From assembly GCA_015654595.1 (NCBI GenBank), contig JAATGQ010000175.1:1-48103 (forward strand): a stretch of 48,103 nucleotides of DNA. The letters run 5' to 3'. The DNA is from Chitinophagales bacterium. GTDB lineage: Bacteria; Bacteroidota; Bacteroidia; Chitinophagales; Chitinophagaceae. The translations under genes and the position numbers were made by a program. A model generated the notes under the pieces. That model saw only the letters and a list, made by a program, of their open reading frames with translations, ran no database searches and was not told where the DNA came from. Below, one piece after another: positions 24,513 to 34,889 of the stretch. Within the stretch, counting starts at the first letter, position 1, and each line of letters opens with the position of its first letter.

Positions 24513-24954
24513 TAGAGCAGTTCACCCAGCCTGCATCGAATGCAGCTTTATATTTTTTATAGAAATTAATGGCAGGTTCGTTCCAATCCAGAACCTGCCA
24601 TGTCATTCCTTGAAATTCCTTTTCTTTTACTTCTTCGATCAGGCGATCAAAAAGCATTTTGCCCAGCCCTTTCCCCCTGTTTTCCTGCGAAACGATCAGG
24701 TCTTCCAGGTATAATCGCTGGCCTTTCCAGGTGCTATACCGGATATAGTATAATGCCATGCCTTCGACCCTGCCGTCTATGTCGGCTACAAATGCCCACC
24801 AGACGGGATTCGCGCCAAAGCCGCTTTCCGTAAAATGAGAAAGCGTAACGGTTACTTCTTCCGGAGCTTTTTCATATTCGGCCAGTTCTTTTATCAGTTC
24901 CAGCAGTCTTGGACAATCTTCCTTTGTCGCGTATCGAATAGTAATATTTTCCAT
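24487..24954 (-). CDS. GNAT family N-acetyltransferase
   Basis: This 155-residue acetyl-CoA-dependent acetyltransferase resembles the diamine (spermidine/spermine) acetyltransferase branch: IRYATKEDCPRLLELIKELAEYEKAPEEV, GMALYYIRYSTWKGQRLYLEDLIV and the acetyl-CoA loop ENRGKGLGKMLF, followed by WQVLDWNEPAINFYKKYKA. The substrate is not certain. It is 3 bp downstream of fabH on the same strand, so it is co-transcribed with it, and its 3' end overlaps the end of fabD. Confidence 0.87.
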   Translation of the reverse strand: MENITIRYATKEDCPRLLELIKELAEYEKAPEEVTVTLSHFTESGFGANPVWWAFVADIDGRVEGMALYYIRYSTWKGQRLYLEDLIVSQENRGKGLGKMLFDRLIEEVKEKEFQGMTWQVLDWNEPAINFYKKYKAAFDAGWVNCSINSPHLPG

Positions 24955-24957
24955 AGA

Positions 24958-25950
24958 CTAGTATCCCCATTTAACCCAGGTAGCGCCCCAGGTAAATCCG
25001 CCTCCAAAGGCAGCCAGTACTAAATTGTCGCCTTTTTTCAGTTTATCCTGCCAGTCCCAGATGCAGAGTGGGATGGTTCCGGCGGTAGTATTGCCGTAGC
25101 GTTGAATATTGATCATTACTTTTTCCTCGGACAAACCCATCCGGTGTGCGGTTGCGTCGATGATGCGCTTGTTGGCTTGGTGGGGAACGAGCCAGCTGAT
25201 GTCGTCAGCTTTGAGATTGTTGCGTTCCATCAGCTCGGCGCTGACGTCTGCCATGCCTTTTACGGCGAACTTGAAGACGGCCTGTCCTTCCTTATAGATA
25301 TAGTGTTCTTTTGCTGCAACGGTCTCATTTGAAGCGGGGCGCAGCGAACCGCCGGCTTTCATGTGCAGGTGCGTTCTGCCGCTGCCGTCGCTTTTCAGAA
25401 TGCTATCCAGGATACCAAAACCTTCATAGTTGGGTTCCAGGAGTACGCCGCCGGCGCCGTCTCCGAATATGATACAAGTGGTGCGATCGCTATAATCGAC
25501 GATGCTGCTCATTTTATCGCTGCCGATAACAATAACTTTTTTAAACCGGCCGCTTTCGATGTACATCGCTCCGCTGGTCAATGCGTATAAAAATCCGGAA
25601 CAAGCTGCGCTCATATCGAAACCCCAGGCTTTTTTTGCGCCGACCTTGTCGCAAACGATATTGGCCGTGGAAGGGAAAAGCATGTCGGGGGTTACCGTTG
25701 CCACGATGACACAGTCGATCTCCTCCGGACTGATCCCTCTTTTCCTGCAAATCTCCTGTACCACAGGAACGCAAAGATCTGATGTCGCCTTGCCGGCTCC
25801 TTTCAGGATCCTTCTTTCTTCGATACCGGTACGAGTGCGAATCCATTCGTCATTCGTATCTACTAGTTTTTCAAGGTCTGCATTGGTAAGACGGTCTTCA
25901 GGTACGTATCCTCCGATCGCAGTGATGGCAGCGGTCAATTTTGTGCTCAT
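24958..25950 (-). CDS. fabH: 3-oxoacyl-ACP synthase III
   Basis: FabH starts fatty acid synthesis by condensing an acyl-CoA with malonyl-ACP. The catalytic triad is visible: Cys in DMSAACSGFLYAL, His in WLVPHQANKRI, and Asn in RYGNTTAGTIP. The N-terminal DEWIRTRTGIEERR is typical. I start at the ATG at 25948-25950 (MSTKLTAAI), giving 330 residues. A TTG four codons upstream is less likely. A near -7 box CACCTTTG lies 38 nt upstream. Transcription is divergent from ruvA. Confidence 0.95.
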   Translation of the reverse strand: MSTKLTAAITAIGGYVPEDRLTNADLEKLVDTNDEWIRTRTGIEERRILKGAGKATSDLCVPVVQEICRKRGISPEEIDCVIVATVTPDMLFPSTANIVCDKVGAKKAWGFDMSAACSGFLYALTSGAMYIESGRFKKVIVIGSDKMSSIVDYSDRTTCIIFGDGAGGVLLEPNYEGFGILDSILKSDGSGRTHLHMKAGGSLRPASNETVAAKEHYIYKEGQAVFKFAVKGMADVSAELMERNNLKADDISWLVPHQANKRIIDATAHRMGLSEEKVMINIQRYGNTTAGTIPLCIWDWQDKLKKGDNLVLAAFGGGFTWGATWVKWGY

Positions 25951-26020
25951 TATAAATTCCAATCAGGTTAAGAAAAGTTTTTGCAAAGGTGGGGAAAAAT
26001 ATCCAAACGGCCCGAAGGCT

Positions 26021-26052
26021 GCCCGACGGGCTTATTTGGGCGGAGCCCAAAT
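26021..26052. repeat. Tandem palindromes between fabH and ruvA
   Basis: GCCC-GAC-GGGC (26021-26031) is followed directly by ATTTGGGC-GGA-GCCCAAAT (26034-26052, 8-bp perfect stem). They stand about 70 bp from fabH and 54 bp from ruvA in the divergent region. The stretch 26016-26036 resembles 43821-43841 in another intergenic region at 18 of 21 positions. They could be operator, cruciform or repetitive palindromic sequences. Confidence 0.5.
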
Positions 26053-26092
26053 CGTGCTTGAGGCCGAAGGCGGTAGACTGACCTTTTTCCCC

Positions 26093-26100
26093 TATTTTCG
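26093..26100 (+). promoter_or_regulatory. Possible -7 box abutting ruvA
   Basis: TATTTTCG has one mismatch to TAnnTTTG and ends 5 nt before the ruvA ATG, the same unusual geometry as at guaB, folD and mqnB. No -33 box was found at the expected distance. Confidence 0.3.
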
Positions 26101-26105
26101 CAACC

Positions 26106-26693
26106 ATGATCGCCTTTTTACGTGGAGCCTTCGCCCATAAAAGTCCCGCACTCGTTCACATGGACGTCGGCGGGGTCGGATACGAGCTGCAGATAAGTCT
26201 AAACACCTACTCCCGGATCGAGGGAATGGACAGCGGGCAGCTGCTTACCTATCTTCATATCCGGGAAGACGCCCATATCCTGTATGGTTTTTTTGACCGG
26301 GCGGAAAAAGATCTGTTCATTCAATTGCTGAGTGTATCGGGAGTCGGCGCCAGCACAGCCCGCATGATGTTGTCTTCCATGAAGCCAGAGGAGATAACCA
26401 GGGCTATTCTGCAGGGGAACGCGCGGCAGCTGGAAAGCATAAAAGGGATCGGCAAAAAATCCGCGGAAAGGATCATTTTAGAGTTGAGGGATAAGCTTGG
26501 AAAAGGGAAGGATGAAACAACAAATATTTCATCTGTGACAAGCAATACCTTAGAACAGGACGCGTTAAATGCACTTATTACGCTTGGAATCGCCAGGCCT
26601 GCAGCGGAAAGCGCCCTTAAAAAGGTGAGCAACGATGGGACTGGGACCGATAAAGTGGAAGATCTTATTAAGAAAGTTCTAAAAATCTTGTAG
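26106..26693 (+). CDS. ruvA: Holliday junction branch migration protein RuvA
   Basis: RuvA binds four-way junctions as a tetramer and loads the RuvB helicase. The 195-residue protein has the N-terminal OB fold (MIAFLRGAF, VGGVGYELQISL), the two helix-hairpin-helix motifs (LLSVSGVGASTARMML and SIKGIGKKSAERIILELRDKL) and the C-terminal RuvB-binding domain (LEQDALNALITLGI). ruvB and ruvC are not in the window. sprA follows 40 bp downstream on the same strand, an order seen in other Bacteroidota. Confidence 0.95.
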   Translation: MIAFLRGAFAHKSPALVHMDVGGVGYELQISLNTYSRIEGMDSGQLLTYLHIREDAHILYGFFDRAEKDLFIQLLSVSGVGASTARMMLSSMKPEEITRAILQGNARQLESIKGIGKKSAERIILELRDKLGKGKDETTNISSVTSNTLEQDALNALITLGIARPAAESALKKVSNDGTGTDKVEDLIKKVLKIL

Positions 26694-26733
26694 CCTATCG
26701 GTGAACTCTACCTAACTAATTCTTGAGGAAAGT

Positions 26734-29700
26734 TTGACCCGCTATTTGTTTCAATTAATTTTTGCAACGGTTCTGTTTACCGCCGCCTCGGGTCTGTTAT
26801 GCACACCCGCGAAAGCGCATCCATTCCAGCAGCCGCCGCGTCAGGGTCGTTCCCAAGGAGATACCAGCAGGCGAGGACCTGGCGGACCAGGCATAGACAC
26901 GACTCACCGTGGAAATGGTTCCGATAGCCTGGCCTTTATACAGAACCTGCAGCGGGTTGCCGATTCCATTCGCAAACAGGGCGATTCGGTTCGCCGGGCA
27001 ACGCGGGACACCTCAAAAAAAGATACGCTCCGGTTTCCGATCTATGATCGCCGTGGAGACCGGATCTCCAATCACGGCAACAACCCCTTCGACCTGAAAG
27101 ATCCCGGCAATATTCACGATTCCATCGAATACGACCCGGTCAGCCGTCAGTATTTTATTGTCGAGAAAGTTGGAAACCAATATTATAGAAAGCCAACTTA
27201 CCTGACATTCGAAGAGTTGATGGCATTGGAGTCCAATACTTCCCAGGACGATTATTTCCGGAAGAGAGCCGATGCGCTGGATGCGCTAAACCGGAAAATG
27301 CTCCGTCCTAACTTATCCGTCAGCGATAATTTGTTCAACCGGATCTTTGGGAATGGAAAGATCGATATCCGTCCGCAGGGTAGTGTAGATATCTCGGCGG
27401 GTTACCAGGGACAGAACATCCAGAACCCAACGCTGCCGGAAAGCGCCCGGAAGACGGGAGGATTCGATTTCAACATGAATGCGAACCTGAATGTGGTCGG
27501 CAATATCGGGGATAAGCTAAAACTCCCTATTTCCTATAACACGCTGGCCAATACGGATTGGGAAAACCAGCTGAAGCTGGATTATACCGGCGGCCCGGAC
27601 GAGATCATTAAAAAGATCGAGGCCGGAAATGTCAATTTTACCACCAAGAGCACGCTGATGACAGGAGAGCAGTCACTTTTCGGGTTAAAGACACAACTGC
27701 AGTTCGGCCGGTTATCGGTGACCGGCGTCATCGCGAATCAACGTTCTCAGAAGTCGTCGGTTTCTTCCCAGGGCGGTGCTGCCGTTACATCTTACTCCTT
27801 TAAAGCGGACGATTACGAAGAAAACCGTCACTTCCTATTGGCACAGTATTTCCGCAATCACTATAATTCGGCGATGTCGAAACTGCCGGTGGTCAATTCC
27901 CAGGTCCAGATCCTCAGGATGGAAGTGTGGGTGACGAATCGCAACGGGATCGATACGGGTTCCAGGCAGATCGTCGGCCTGATGGACATTGGTGAAAGCA
28001 ATCCTTACCAGACCAGATTCCGCAATGGTTCCCCGGAATATCCCGACAACGGCGCCAACAGCGAGTATCGGACCATCGTCAGTGATCCGACCAGCCGGAG
28101 CCCTACGACGGCCGTCACCAAGCTCAATGCCCTGGGACTGACCCAGGTCCAGGACTTCGAAACGGTCTATGCGCGTAAACTCAATAGTTCGGATTACTAT
28201 TATAATCCCCAGATCGGATTCCTTTCGGTAAACACGACACTGCAATCCAGCGACATTCTTGCCGTCGCCTATCAGTACAGCTACAATGGACATATCTACC
28301 AGGTAGGTGAATTTGCTTCGGACGTTCCGCCGGATACGACTTCGGGAACCAGCTCAGGGGCTTCCAAAGTTCTCTACCTCAAGCTTTTGAAAGCTACCGC
28401 TCAACGTACCAACCTGCCGCTGTGGAACCTGATGATGAAAAACGTTTACGCGCTGAAGACGGCTTCCGGCAACTATCTGTCCAATATTTCTTCAACAGGT
28501 TTCTCCTTCGTCATCAACTATGACGAACCCAGCAAAGGAACCAAGCCCTATCTCCCGGAAGGTCCCAAGGCTGATATCCCATTGTTGACCGTCCTGAACC
28601 TGGACCGCCTCAATGCACACAATGACCCGGTTCCGGATGGAGTATTCGATTATATCGAAGGCTTTACCGTACTGTCTTCACAGGGAAGGGTAATCTTCCC
28701 TTTACTGGAGCCATTCGGACACGATCTTGATTCGCTGGCCTTTCAGGGGGCTTCGGCAGCGATTAAGGCGAAGTACGAGTTCCCGCAGTTATATGATACA
28801 ATCAAGGCGGTGGCCCAGACCAATGCCAATGTGGATAGGTATGTACTGACCGGTAAGGCGAAGGGGCAGGCGACTTCGGCCCTGTCGCTCAATGCGTATA
28901 ATGTACCACAGGGATCCGTCGTGGTGACGGCCGGGGGCCAAACGTTAAAAGAAGGCATCGACTATGTCGTCGACTATAATCTTGGGCAGGTACAGATCAT
29001 CAACCAGGCGATCATCAATTCTGGTGTTCCCGTAAATGTCTCTTTTGAGAATAATGCCAACTTTGGATTACAGCAACGCAGTTTTATGGGGCTGCGGCTT
29101 GACTACAATGCCATCAATACGCCTACCGAGTCTCTGAATATTGGCGCCACGATGGAAAGGCTGAGTGAGCGGCCTTTTTTCAGCAAGGTGGATTATGGCG
29201 AGGACCCGATCCGGAATACGATGTACGGTACCGATATCAATTACCGCGGGCAGCTTCCGCAGTTGACCCGGTTGCTGGACAAGCTTCCTTTTTATACGAC
29301 CAAGGAAATGAGTACGATCAATGCTTATGGAGAAGCGGCCATCCTTCGTCCGGGCCATCCCAAGCAAATCGGCAGCGGCGCCAATGGTGCTGTTTATATC
29401 GACGATTTTGAAGGCTCCACCAGTTCGATCGATTTGCGTTATCCTTTGACCAGCTGGTCGCTGGCATCCACCCCCGACGGTTCCAAAGGAACGGCGCCTG
29501 TATTATTTCCCGAAGCGGCTCTTTCCGATTCGGTGCAATATGGTTATAACCGCGCCAAGCTGGCCTGGTATAATATCGAGCCTACGCTGCAGGACCAGAG
29601 CAATACAGATAACCCCGATAGCTATGAAAATACGTTAAAGGACCCTCGTATCGGCCCTATCCAGACGACTACGCTTTTTCCGGAGCAGAGCGTTCAGACG

Positions 29701-32700
29701 GGGCAGGCTCAGCTGGTCACTTTTGATATGGCCTTTTATCCTTCAGAAAGAGGTCCTTATAACTTTGATACCCGTGCTGGTTTTGTTGAAAACAGTACCG
29801 GCAGACTGCTTCAGCCTCAGAAGCGCTGGGGGGGGATCATGCGTTCCATCGATCAGACCGACTTCGAAACCGCGAATGTCGAAGTGCTTCAGTTCTGGAT
29901 GCTTAGTCCTTTTGCAAAAACGGCGGCGGGGATCGGCAATACGACAGGCGGTCAGATGTATATCGACCTGGGCAGCGTTTCCGAAGACATCCTGAAGGAT
30001 GGCAAAAAGCAATTCGAAAATGGATTGAATACGCCTAACATCACTGCCGAGATAGACAGCACTTCAATCTGGGGCAGGGTGCCTGCCAATCCTATCCAGG
30101 TATCTACGGCTTTTAGCAATGATGCTTCTGACCGGGCTTTCCAGGATATCGGTTTTGATGGTATGAGCGACAATTCCGAAAGAAGCAAGTACGCGCATTA
30201 TCTGAGTTCGCTTGGCGTCATTGTAGGGACGGGATCGCAGGCTTATGCAAATGCCCAGGCCGACCCATCGAGCGATGACTTTATCAATTACCGGGATAGC
30301 AAATATGATTCGGCAAAGACAGGGATACTGGGACGATACAAGAATGTCAATAACCCGGAAGGGAACTCGCCCGTTGCAACAGGATCTTCGACGACCTTGA
30401 CAGCCTATACTTTATATCCTGACCAGGAGGATATCAATAAGGACAATACGATGAATACGCTCGAAGAGTATTTTGAGTATAAGGTCAACCTTACTCCGGA
30501 TAGTCTGGGTTCCGGATTTATCACGGACTCGTCGGTTGTCACTCCAGCCGGCGGCGTCACCCAGACCTGGTACCAGATGCGTATTCCTATTTCGCAGTAT
30601 TATCAGAAAGTCGGGGACATTCCTGATTTCAAATCCATACAGTTCATCCGTATGTATCTCACCGGGTTTTCGGACTCGGTCGTATTACGTTTTGCAAAGC
30701 TGGAGCTGGTTCGTGACAGCTGGAGAAGCTTTGATTATGTCATTGATACGACTGGCAACTATACCTTGTTGGCAACCAGTCTCACCACGATGAACGTAAC
30801 GGCGGTGAATATCGAGCAGAACAATACCAGGAAGCCCATCAATTACGTCTCGCCGCCCGGGGTGGTCCGTCAGCAGGAGCTTAGCAACAACAATGTGAAC
30901 CTGCTGTTGAACGAGCAGGCGATGAGTCTGCAGATCTGTAACCTTGCGCAGGGAGATATTCGCGGCGTGTATAAGACGACGGCTCTGGATCTTCGCCGGT
31001 ATGGTACGATGGATATGTTCATCCATATTGAAGCAACGGGCAGCCAGGGAGGGATCAGTGATGACGATATCTCCGCGGTCATTCGTTTGGGAAGTGACTT
31101 TACCAGCAACTATTATGAGATACGTATCCCTTTGAAGAAAACCGATTGGATCTCGAATGCGACAGCTGACCAGGTCTGGCCTTCACAGAACAATCTGAAC
31201 CTGAGTTTATCGAAGCTGGTGGCGTTGAAGGTCGACCGGAACAATAAGGGCGCCAGTAATGTCTATTATAAGGAGGTGGACGCGGCTACGGGGCGAACGT
31301 ATGCCATTTTGGGTAATCCCAACCTGGGGGCGGTACAGGCCTTCTTCCTTGGGGTACAGAACGTGCGGTTACAGACGGCCTGTATGGAAACCTGGTTCAA
31401 TGAACTTCGATTGACTGATATCAGCGATAAGGGCGGCTGGGCGGCTGTTGGCAAGGTCGATATGAAACTGGCGGATCTTGGAACGTTGACAGTATCGGGT
31501 AGCAACCGGTCTGCGGGATGGGGAACGCTTGATCAGAGCACCAATGAGCGATCGTATGAAAATGATGCGGAATTCGATGCTGCCACCAATCTCGAATTGG
31601 GTAAGCTGCTGCCAAAGAAGGCGGCCATGTCTATTCCCGTCTATGCTGGCGTGACGCGGACGGTGGCAACGCCGGAATATGATCCTTTTGACCTGGATAT
31701 TAAGCTGGCCGATAAGATAAAGGCTGCGCCCGCATCCGAACGGGATTCAATCCGAAGTCAGGCGGTGGATGCGACGACGATCACGACGGTGAACTTCACC
31801 AATGTCCATAAGAATAATACGACCAATAAGAAGCCGAAGCTTTGGAGCCTGGAAAACTGGAATATCAGCTATTCTTATAGTAAGACCGAGCATCACAGTC
31901 CGCTGGCGGTAGAGGACGAGCTGGTGGTCAATAAAGCAATACTGGCCTATAACTATACCCGGCAGTCGAAATTTATAGAGCCGTTTAAAAAGAAGATAAA
32001 ATCCAAGTCGCCATGGCTGGGGTTGATCCGCGATTTCAACTTTAATCCGCTGCCGAATGTACTGGGTTTCCAGGCAAATATCGACCGGCAGTTCGGCGCT
32101 TACCGATCGCGAAACATCGGCGGCCCTGTTAATCTGCTGCCTGAGACATTTAATAAGTTCTTTACGTTTGACCGGATGTATACGCTCCATTGGGAGTTGA
32201 CCCGATCGCTGGTATTGGACTATACGGCGACGAATAGGGCCTGGGTGGATGAAGACAGCGGCAGGTTGGACAAGGCGGAGCGGAGGAAAATGTGGGCACG
32301 TTTCTGGAAGGGGGGCAGGACGATCCTGTATACGCAGAACGTCAATATGACCTATGTGCTGCCGACCGCTAAGATCCCCGCGTTGGATTGGACCCATGTA
32401 ACGGCGGGTTATGCTGCCACCTATACCTGGACAGGCGCTTCGACGCTGGCTACTTCTCTCGGCAACAGCCTTCAGAATACGCAGCAAAGACAGGTGAATG
32501 CAGACCTTGATTTTACCCGTTTGTATAGTAAATGGAAGTTGTTGCGAGGGCTGGACCAGGCGCCGGCGCCACAAAGGCCAAATATCAACGGAAAGCCCGA
32601 TACGTCGAGGAACAGGCCCAATAATCTGCAATCTGCCTCGGCCCTCCATGGTATTCCAAAGGCACTGGCAAAGCTGGTGACATCGATAAAGCATATCACG

Positions 32701-34113
32701 ATAAATTATACCGATAATTCTTCTTCGGCTATCTATGGCTTTATGGATAGCACGCAGGCCCTGGGCATGGATTTTCGTTCGATGCAGCCGGGCTGGGGAT
32801 ATGTATTGGGTAAGAGAGCGGATACTAATTTCATCAACAAGCTTGGAAACAGGGGGCTGCTTTCACACGATACGACCTTTAACAATCAGAATACGATCTC
32901 TTATATGCAGAAGATCTCGGCGACGGCTGTTTTGGAGCCGGTCCGTGATCTGCATATCTCGATCAACCTGGATAAGACCTTTGGACAGAATTATTCCGAG
33001 CTGTATAAAGATACTTCCGGCGGAACAGGATTCTCCCGTCTCAATCCCTATATGGCGGGGTCCTTCAGCGTCAGCTTTATTTCCTATCAAACGCTTTTCA
33101 GCAAGTACAGACCCGATCAGATCTCCTCGACCTTTTCGAAGTTTGAGGCCTATCGATCGATCATTTCTGCCCGGCTTGGATCGATCAATCCTTATACCGG
33201 CGGGCTGCTGGGCAGCGATGGATATGCTATCGGCTATGGCCGGTATGCACAGGACGTGTTGATCCCGGCCTTCGTTGCCGCGTATACGGGCAAGGATCCA
33301 AAGACGGTAGCATTGATCAATGAAAAAGGTGGAGACGTAACGACCAATCCCTTCTCCGGTTATCTTCCAAAACCGAACTGGCGGATCTCTTATAGCGGGT
33401 TGGCAAAGCTGGATGGTTTTAACAGGATCTTTACCAGCTTCAATATCACTAACGGCTACACCAGCTCGTTGAGCATGAACAGCTTTAACTCACAACTGAC
33501 CTACAACGATCCTTTGAGATATGGAATGCCTGGATTTGTCGATACGCTGACGGGGAATTATGTGCCTTATTACCAGGTGCCCAATATCACGATCTCCGAA
33601 GCGTTCTCGCCTTTATTGGATATAGACATGACGTTTGTGAACCTGATGCAGGCAAAGATCGGGTATAGCAGGTCCCGGCAATTGAGTCTCAGTCTGATAG
33701 ATTTCCAGTTAAGCGAGTCGCATTCGAATGAAGTAACGGTGGGAATGGGCTGGCGAAAAAAGAATGTAGGACTGCCTTTTGGATGGAAGGTGCCGGGGAA
33801 TGGAAAGACGCCGCCGAGCGGTCCCCCGGGCAGTATTACCTCGCAGAAGGCGCAAAACGATCTGACGCTCAGACTGGACGTCAGCGTAAGAGACGACGCG
33901 ACCTCCAGCACTTATATTGATCAGGGCGCGTCTTTGCCGACGGGCGGACAAAGAGTGATCCGTATCGATCCTTCGGTAGATTATGTCTTGAACAGCCGGA
34001 TCAACCTGAAGTTATACTTTGATCAGACGCGCACGAAACCAAAGGTTTCAACGACACCGCCCAGTATCACGACAAAGGGCGGTGTGTCGATCCGTATTTC
34101 GCTGGCGCCATAG
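26734..34113 (+). CDS. sprA: SprA, type IX secretion/gliding motility translocon
   Basis: At 2459 residues this is the giant outer membrane barrel through which the type IX secretion system exports its cargo. The start is a TTG at 26734, preceded by GAGGAAAG, an unusually good ribosome site for this phylum; no in-frame ATG exists nearby. A signal peptide (MTRYLFQLIFATVLFTAASG, ending near A28) is followed by a low-complexity Arg/Asp/Gly region (30-100). The SprA repeats with many aromatic strands include NPFDLKDPGNIHDSIEYDP, ISYNTLANTDWENQLKLDY and AEAL-type IDDFEGSTSSIDLRYP. The C-terminal TKGGVSIRISLAP is typical. No protein with a type IX C-terminal sorting domain was recognised in the window. 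Confidence 0.96.
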   Translation: MTRYLFQLIFATVLFTAASGLLCTPAKAHPFQQPPRQGRSQGDTSRRGPGGPGIDTTHRGNGSDSLAFIQNLQRVADSIRKQGDSVRRATRDTSKKDTLRFPIYDRRGDRISNHGNNPFDLKDPGNIHDSIEYDPVSRQYFIVEKVGNQYYRKPTYLTFEELMALESNTSQDDYFRKRADALDALNRKMLRPNLSVSDNLFNRIFGNGKIDIRPQGSVDISAGYQGQNIQNPTLPESARKTGGFDFNMNANLNVVGNIGDKLKLPISYNTLANTDWENQLKLDYTGGPDEIIKKIEAGNVNFTTKSTLMTGEQSLFGLKTQLQFGRLSVTGVIANQRSQKSSVSSQGGAAVTSYSFKADDYEENRHFLLAQYFRNHYNSAMSKLPVVNSQVQILRMEVWVTNRNGIDTGSRQIVGLMDIGESNPYQTRFRNGSPEYPDNGANSEYRTIVSDPTSRSPTTAVTKLNALGLTQVQDFETVYARKLNSSDYYYNPQIGFLSVNTTLQSSDILAVAYQYSYNGHIYQVGEFASDVPPDTTSGTSSGASKVLYLKLLKATAQRTNLPLWNLMMKNVYALKTASGNYLSNISSTGFSFVINYDEPSKGTKPYLPEGPKADIPLLTVLNLDRLNAHNDPVPDGVFDYIEGFTVLSSQGRVIFPLLEPFGHDLDSLAFQGASAAIKAKYEFPQLYDTIKAVAQTNANVDRYVLTGKAKGQATSALSLNAYNVPQGSVVVTAGGQTLKEGIDYVVDYNLGQVQIINQAIINSGVPVNVSFENNANFGLQQRSFMGLRLDYNAINTPTESLNIGATMERLSERPFFSKVDYGEDPIRNTMYGTDINYRGQLPQLTRLLDKLPFYTTKEMSTINAYGEAAILRPGHPKQIGSGANGAVYIDDFEGSTSSIDLRYPLTSWSLASTPDGSKGTAPVLFPEAALSDSVQYGYNRAKLAWYNIEPTLQDQSNTDNPDSYENTLKDPRIGPIQTTTLFPEQSVQTGQAQLVTFDMAFYPSERGPYNFDTRAGFVENSTGRLLQPQKRWGGIMRSIDQTDFETANVEVLQFWMLSPFAKTAAGIGNTTGGQMYIDLGSVSEDILKDGKKQFENGLNTPNITAEIDSTSIWGRVPANPIQVSTAFSNDASDRAFQDIGFDGMSDNSERSKYAHYLSSLGVIVGTGSQAYANAQADPSSDDFINYRDSKYDSAKTGILGRYKNVNNPEGNSPVATGSSTTLTAYTLYPDQEDINKDNTMNTLEEYFEYKVNLTPDSLGSGFITDSSVVTPAGGVTQTWYQMRIPISQYYQKVGDIPDFKSIQFIRMYLTGFSDSVVLRFAKLELVRDSWRSFDYVIDTTGNYTLLATSLTTMNVTAVNIEQNNTRKPINYVSPPGVVRQQELSNNNVNLLLNEQAMSLQICNLAQGDIRGVYKTTALDLRRYGTMDMFIHIEATGSQGGISDDDISAVIRLGSDFTSNYYEIRIPLKKTDWISNATADQVWPSQNNLNLSLSKLVALKVDRNNKGASNVYYKEVDAATGRTYAILGNPNLGAVQAFFLGVQNVRLQTACMETWFNELRLTDISDKGGWAAVGKVDMKLADLGTLTVSGSNRSAGWGTLDQSTNERSYENDAEFDAATNLELGKLLPKKAAMSIPVYAGVTRTVATPEYDPFDLDIKLADKIKAAPASERDSIRSQAVDATTITTVNFTNVHKNNTTNKKPKLWSLENWNISYSYSKTEHHSPLAVEDELVVNKAILAYNYTRQSKFIEPFKKKIKSKSPWLGLIRDFNFNPLPNVLGFQANIDRQFGAYRSRNIGGPVNLLPETFNKFFTFDRMYTLHWELTRSLVLDYTATNRAWVDEDSGRLDKAERRKMWARFWKGGRTILYTQNVNMTYVLPTAKIPALDWTHVTAGYAATYTWTGASTLATSLGNSLQNTQQRQVNADLDFTRLYSKWKLLRGLDQAPAPQRPNINGKPDTSRNRPNNLQSASALHGIPKALAKLVTSIKHITINYTDNSSSAIYGFMDSTQALGMDFRSMQPGWGYVLGKRADTNFINKLGNRGLLSHDTTFNNQNTISYMQKISATAVLEPVRDLHISINLDKTFGQNYSELYKDTSGGTGFSRLNPYMAGSFSVSFISYQTLFSKYRPDQISSTFSKFEAYRSIISARLGSINPYTGGLLGSDGYAIGYGRYAQDVLIPAFVAAYTGKDPKTVALINEKGGDVTTNPFSGYLPKPNWRISYSGLAKLDGFNRIFTSFNITNGYTSSLSMNSFNSQLTYNDPLRYGMPGFVDTLTGNYVPYYQVPNITISEAFSPLLDIDMTFVNLMQAKIGYSRSRQLSLSLIDFQLSESHSNEVTVGMGWRKKNVGLPFGWKVPGNGKTPPSGPPGSITSQKAQNDLTLRLDVSVRDDATSSTYIDQGASLPTGGQRVIRIDPSVDYVLNSRINLKLYFDQTRTKPKVSTTPPSITTKGGVSIRISLAP

Positions 34114-34118
34114 CGATG

Positions 34119-34889
34119 TTAGCCTTTAAAGAAGGTGTTCGAGTTTGCCTGTGCGGTACAGGTCATCACGATCTCATTCAAACAGACATGGGGCGGAAGG
34201 GTAGCGCTATAGTATACCGTGTCTGCGATATCTTCCGCTTTCAATGGCTGATAACCTTCGTATACACTTTTGGCGGCCTGGTCGTTGCCTTTGAAGCGGA
34301 CGTTCGAAAACTCCGTATCGGCAGCGCCCGGATGTATGGCGGTTACTTTGATCTTATGCCGAAGCAGATCGATGCGCATGGATTTGGAGATCGCGTCTAC
34401 CGCAAATTTGCTGGCGCAATAGACATTGCCTTTTTCGTATACCTCTTTCCCCGCGATAGAGCCGATATTGATGATATGGCCATTGCCTGTCGGGATCATC
34501 AGCGGCAGGACTGCCTTTGAGACGTAGAGCAGACCTTTCACGTTTGTGTCGAGCATGGTCTCCCAGTCGTCGAGGCTGGCATCATCGAAAAAGTCCCTGC
34601 CGAGAGCAAGTCCGGCGTTGTTGATCAGCAGGCTGATGTTCCGCCATTCCTGCGGAATAGTTTCGATAGCCGAGAAGACGGCTTTTTTATCTTGTACGTC
34701 AAAGGTCAGCGCGAGTACTTTGATTGGTTTTGGCCCAGCCTTTTCGAGGTCCTGCGCCAGTTTTTCCAGTCTGTCTTTTCTTCTTCCGGTGATAATGATA
34801 TCGTAGACGCCGGCAGCGGCAAACTTGCGCGCGCAGGCTTCGCCGAAACCTGAAGTGGCGCCGGTGATCAGGATAGTTCTGTTATTCAT
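34119..34889 (-). CDS. Short-chain dehydrogenase/reductase (YdfG-like)
   Basis: This 256-residue NADP(H)-type SDR has the Rossmann motif TGATSGFGEA, TGRR at the cofactor-selecting position, NNAG in LLINNAGLALG, and the catalytic serine, tyrosine and lysine in NIGSIAGKEVYEKGNVYCASKFA (Y-x3-K). It resembles the YdfG group, which oxidises L-allo-threonine and serine and reduces malonic semialdehyde. The substrate here is inferred from similarity only. It overlaps the hydrolase gene by ATGA and converges on sprA with 5 bp between stops. Confidence 0.9.
   Translation of the reverse strand: MNNRTILITGATSGFGEACARKFAAAGVYDIIITGRRKDRLEKLAQDLEKAGPKPIKVLALTFDVQDKKAVFSAIETIPQEWRNISLLINNAGLALGRDFFDDASLDDWETMLDTNVKGLLYVSKAVLPLMIPTGNGHIINIGSIAGKEVYEKGNVYCASKFAVDAISKSMRIDLLRHKIKVTAIHPGAADTEFSNVRFKGNDQAAKSVYEGYQPLKAEDIADTVYYSATLPPHVCLNEIVMTCTAQANSNTFFKG

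Noticed and set aside
31747..32694. 315-codon open frame antisense to sprA
   Set aside because: It lies wholly within sprA, is Arg-rich, and has the composition of an antisense artefact.
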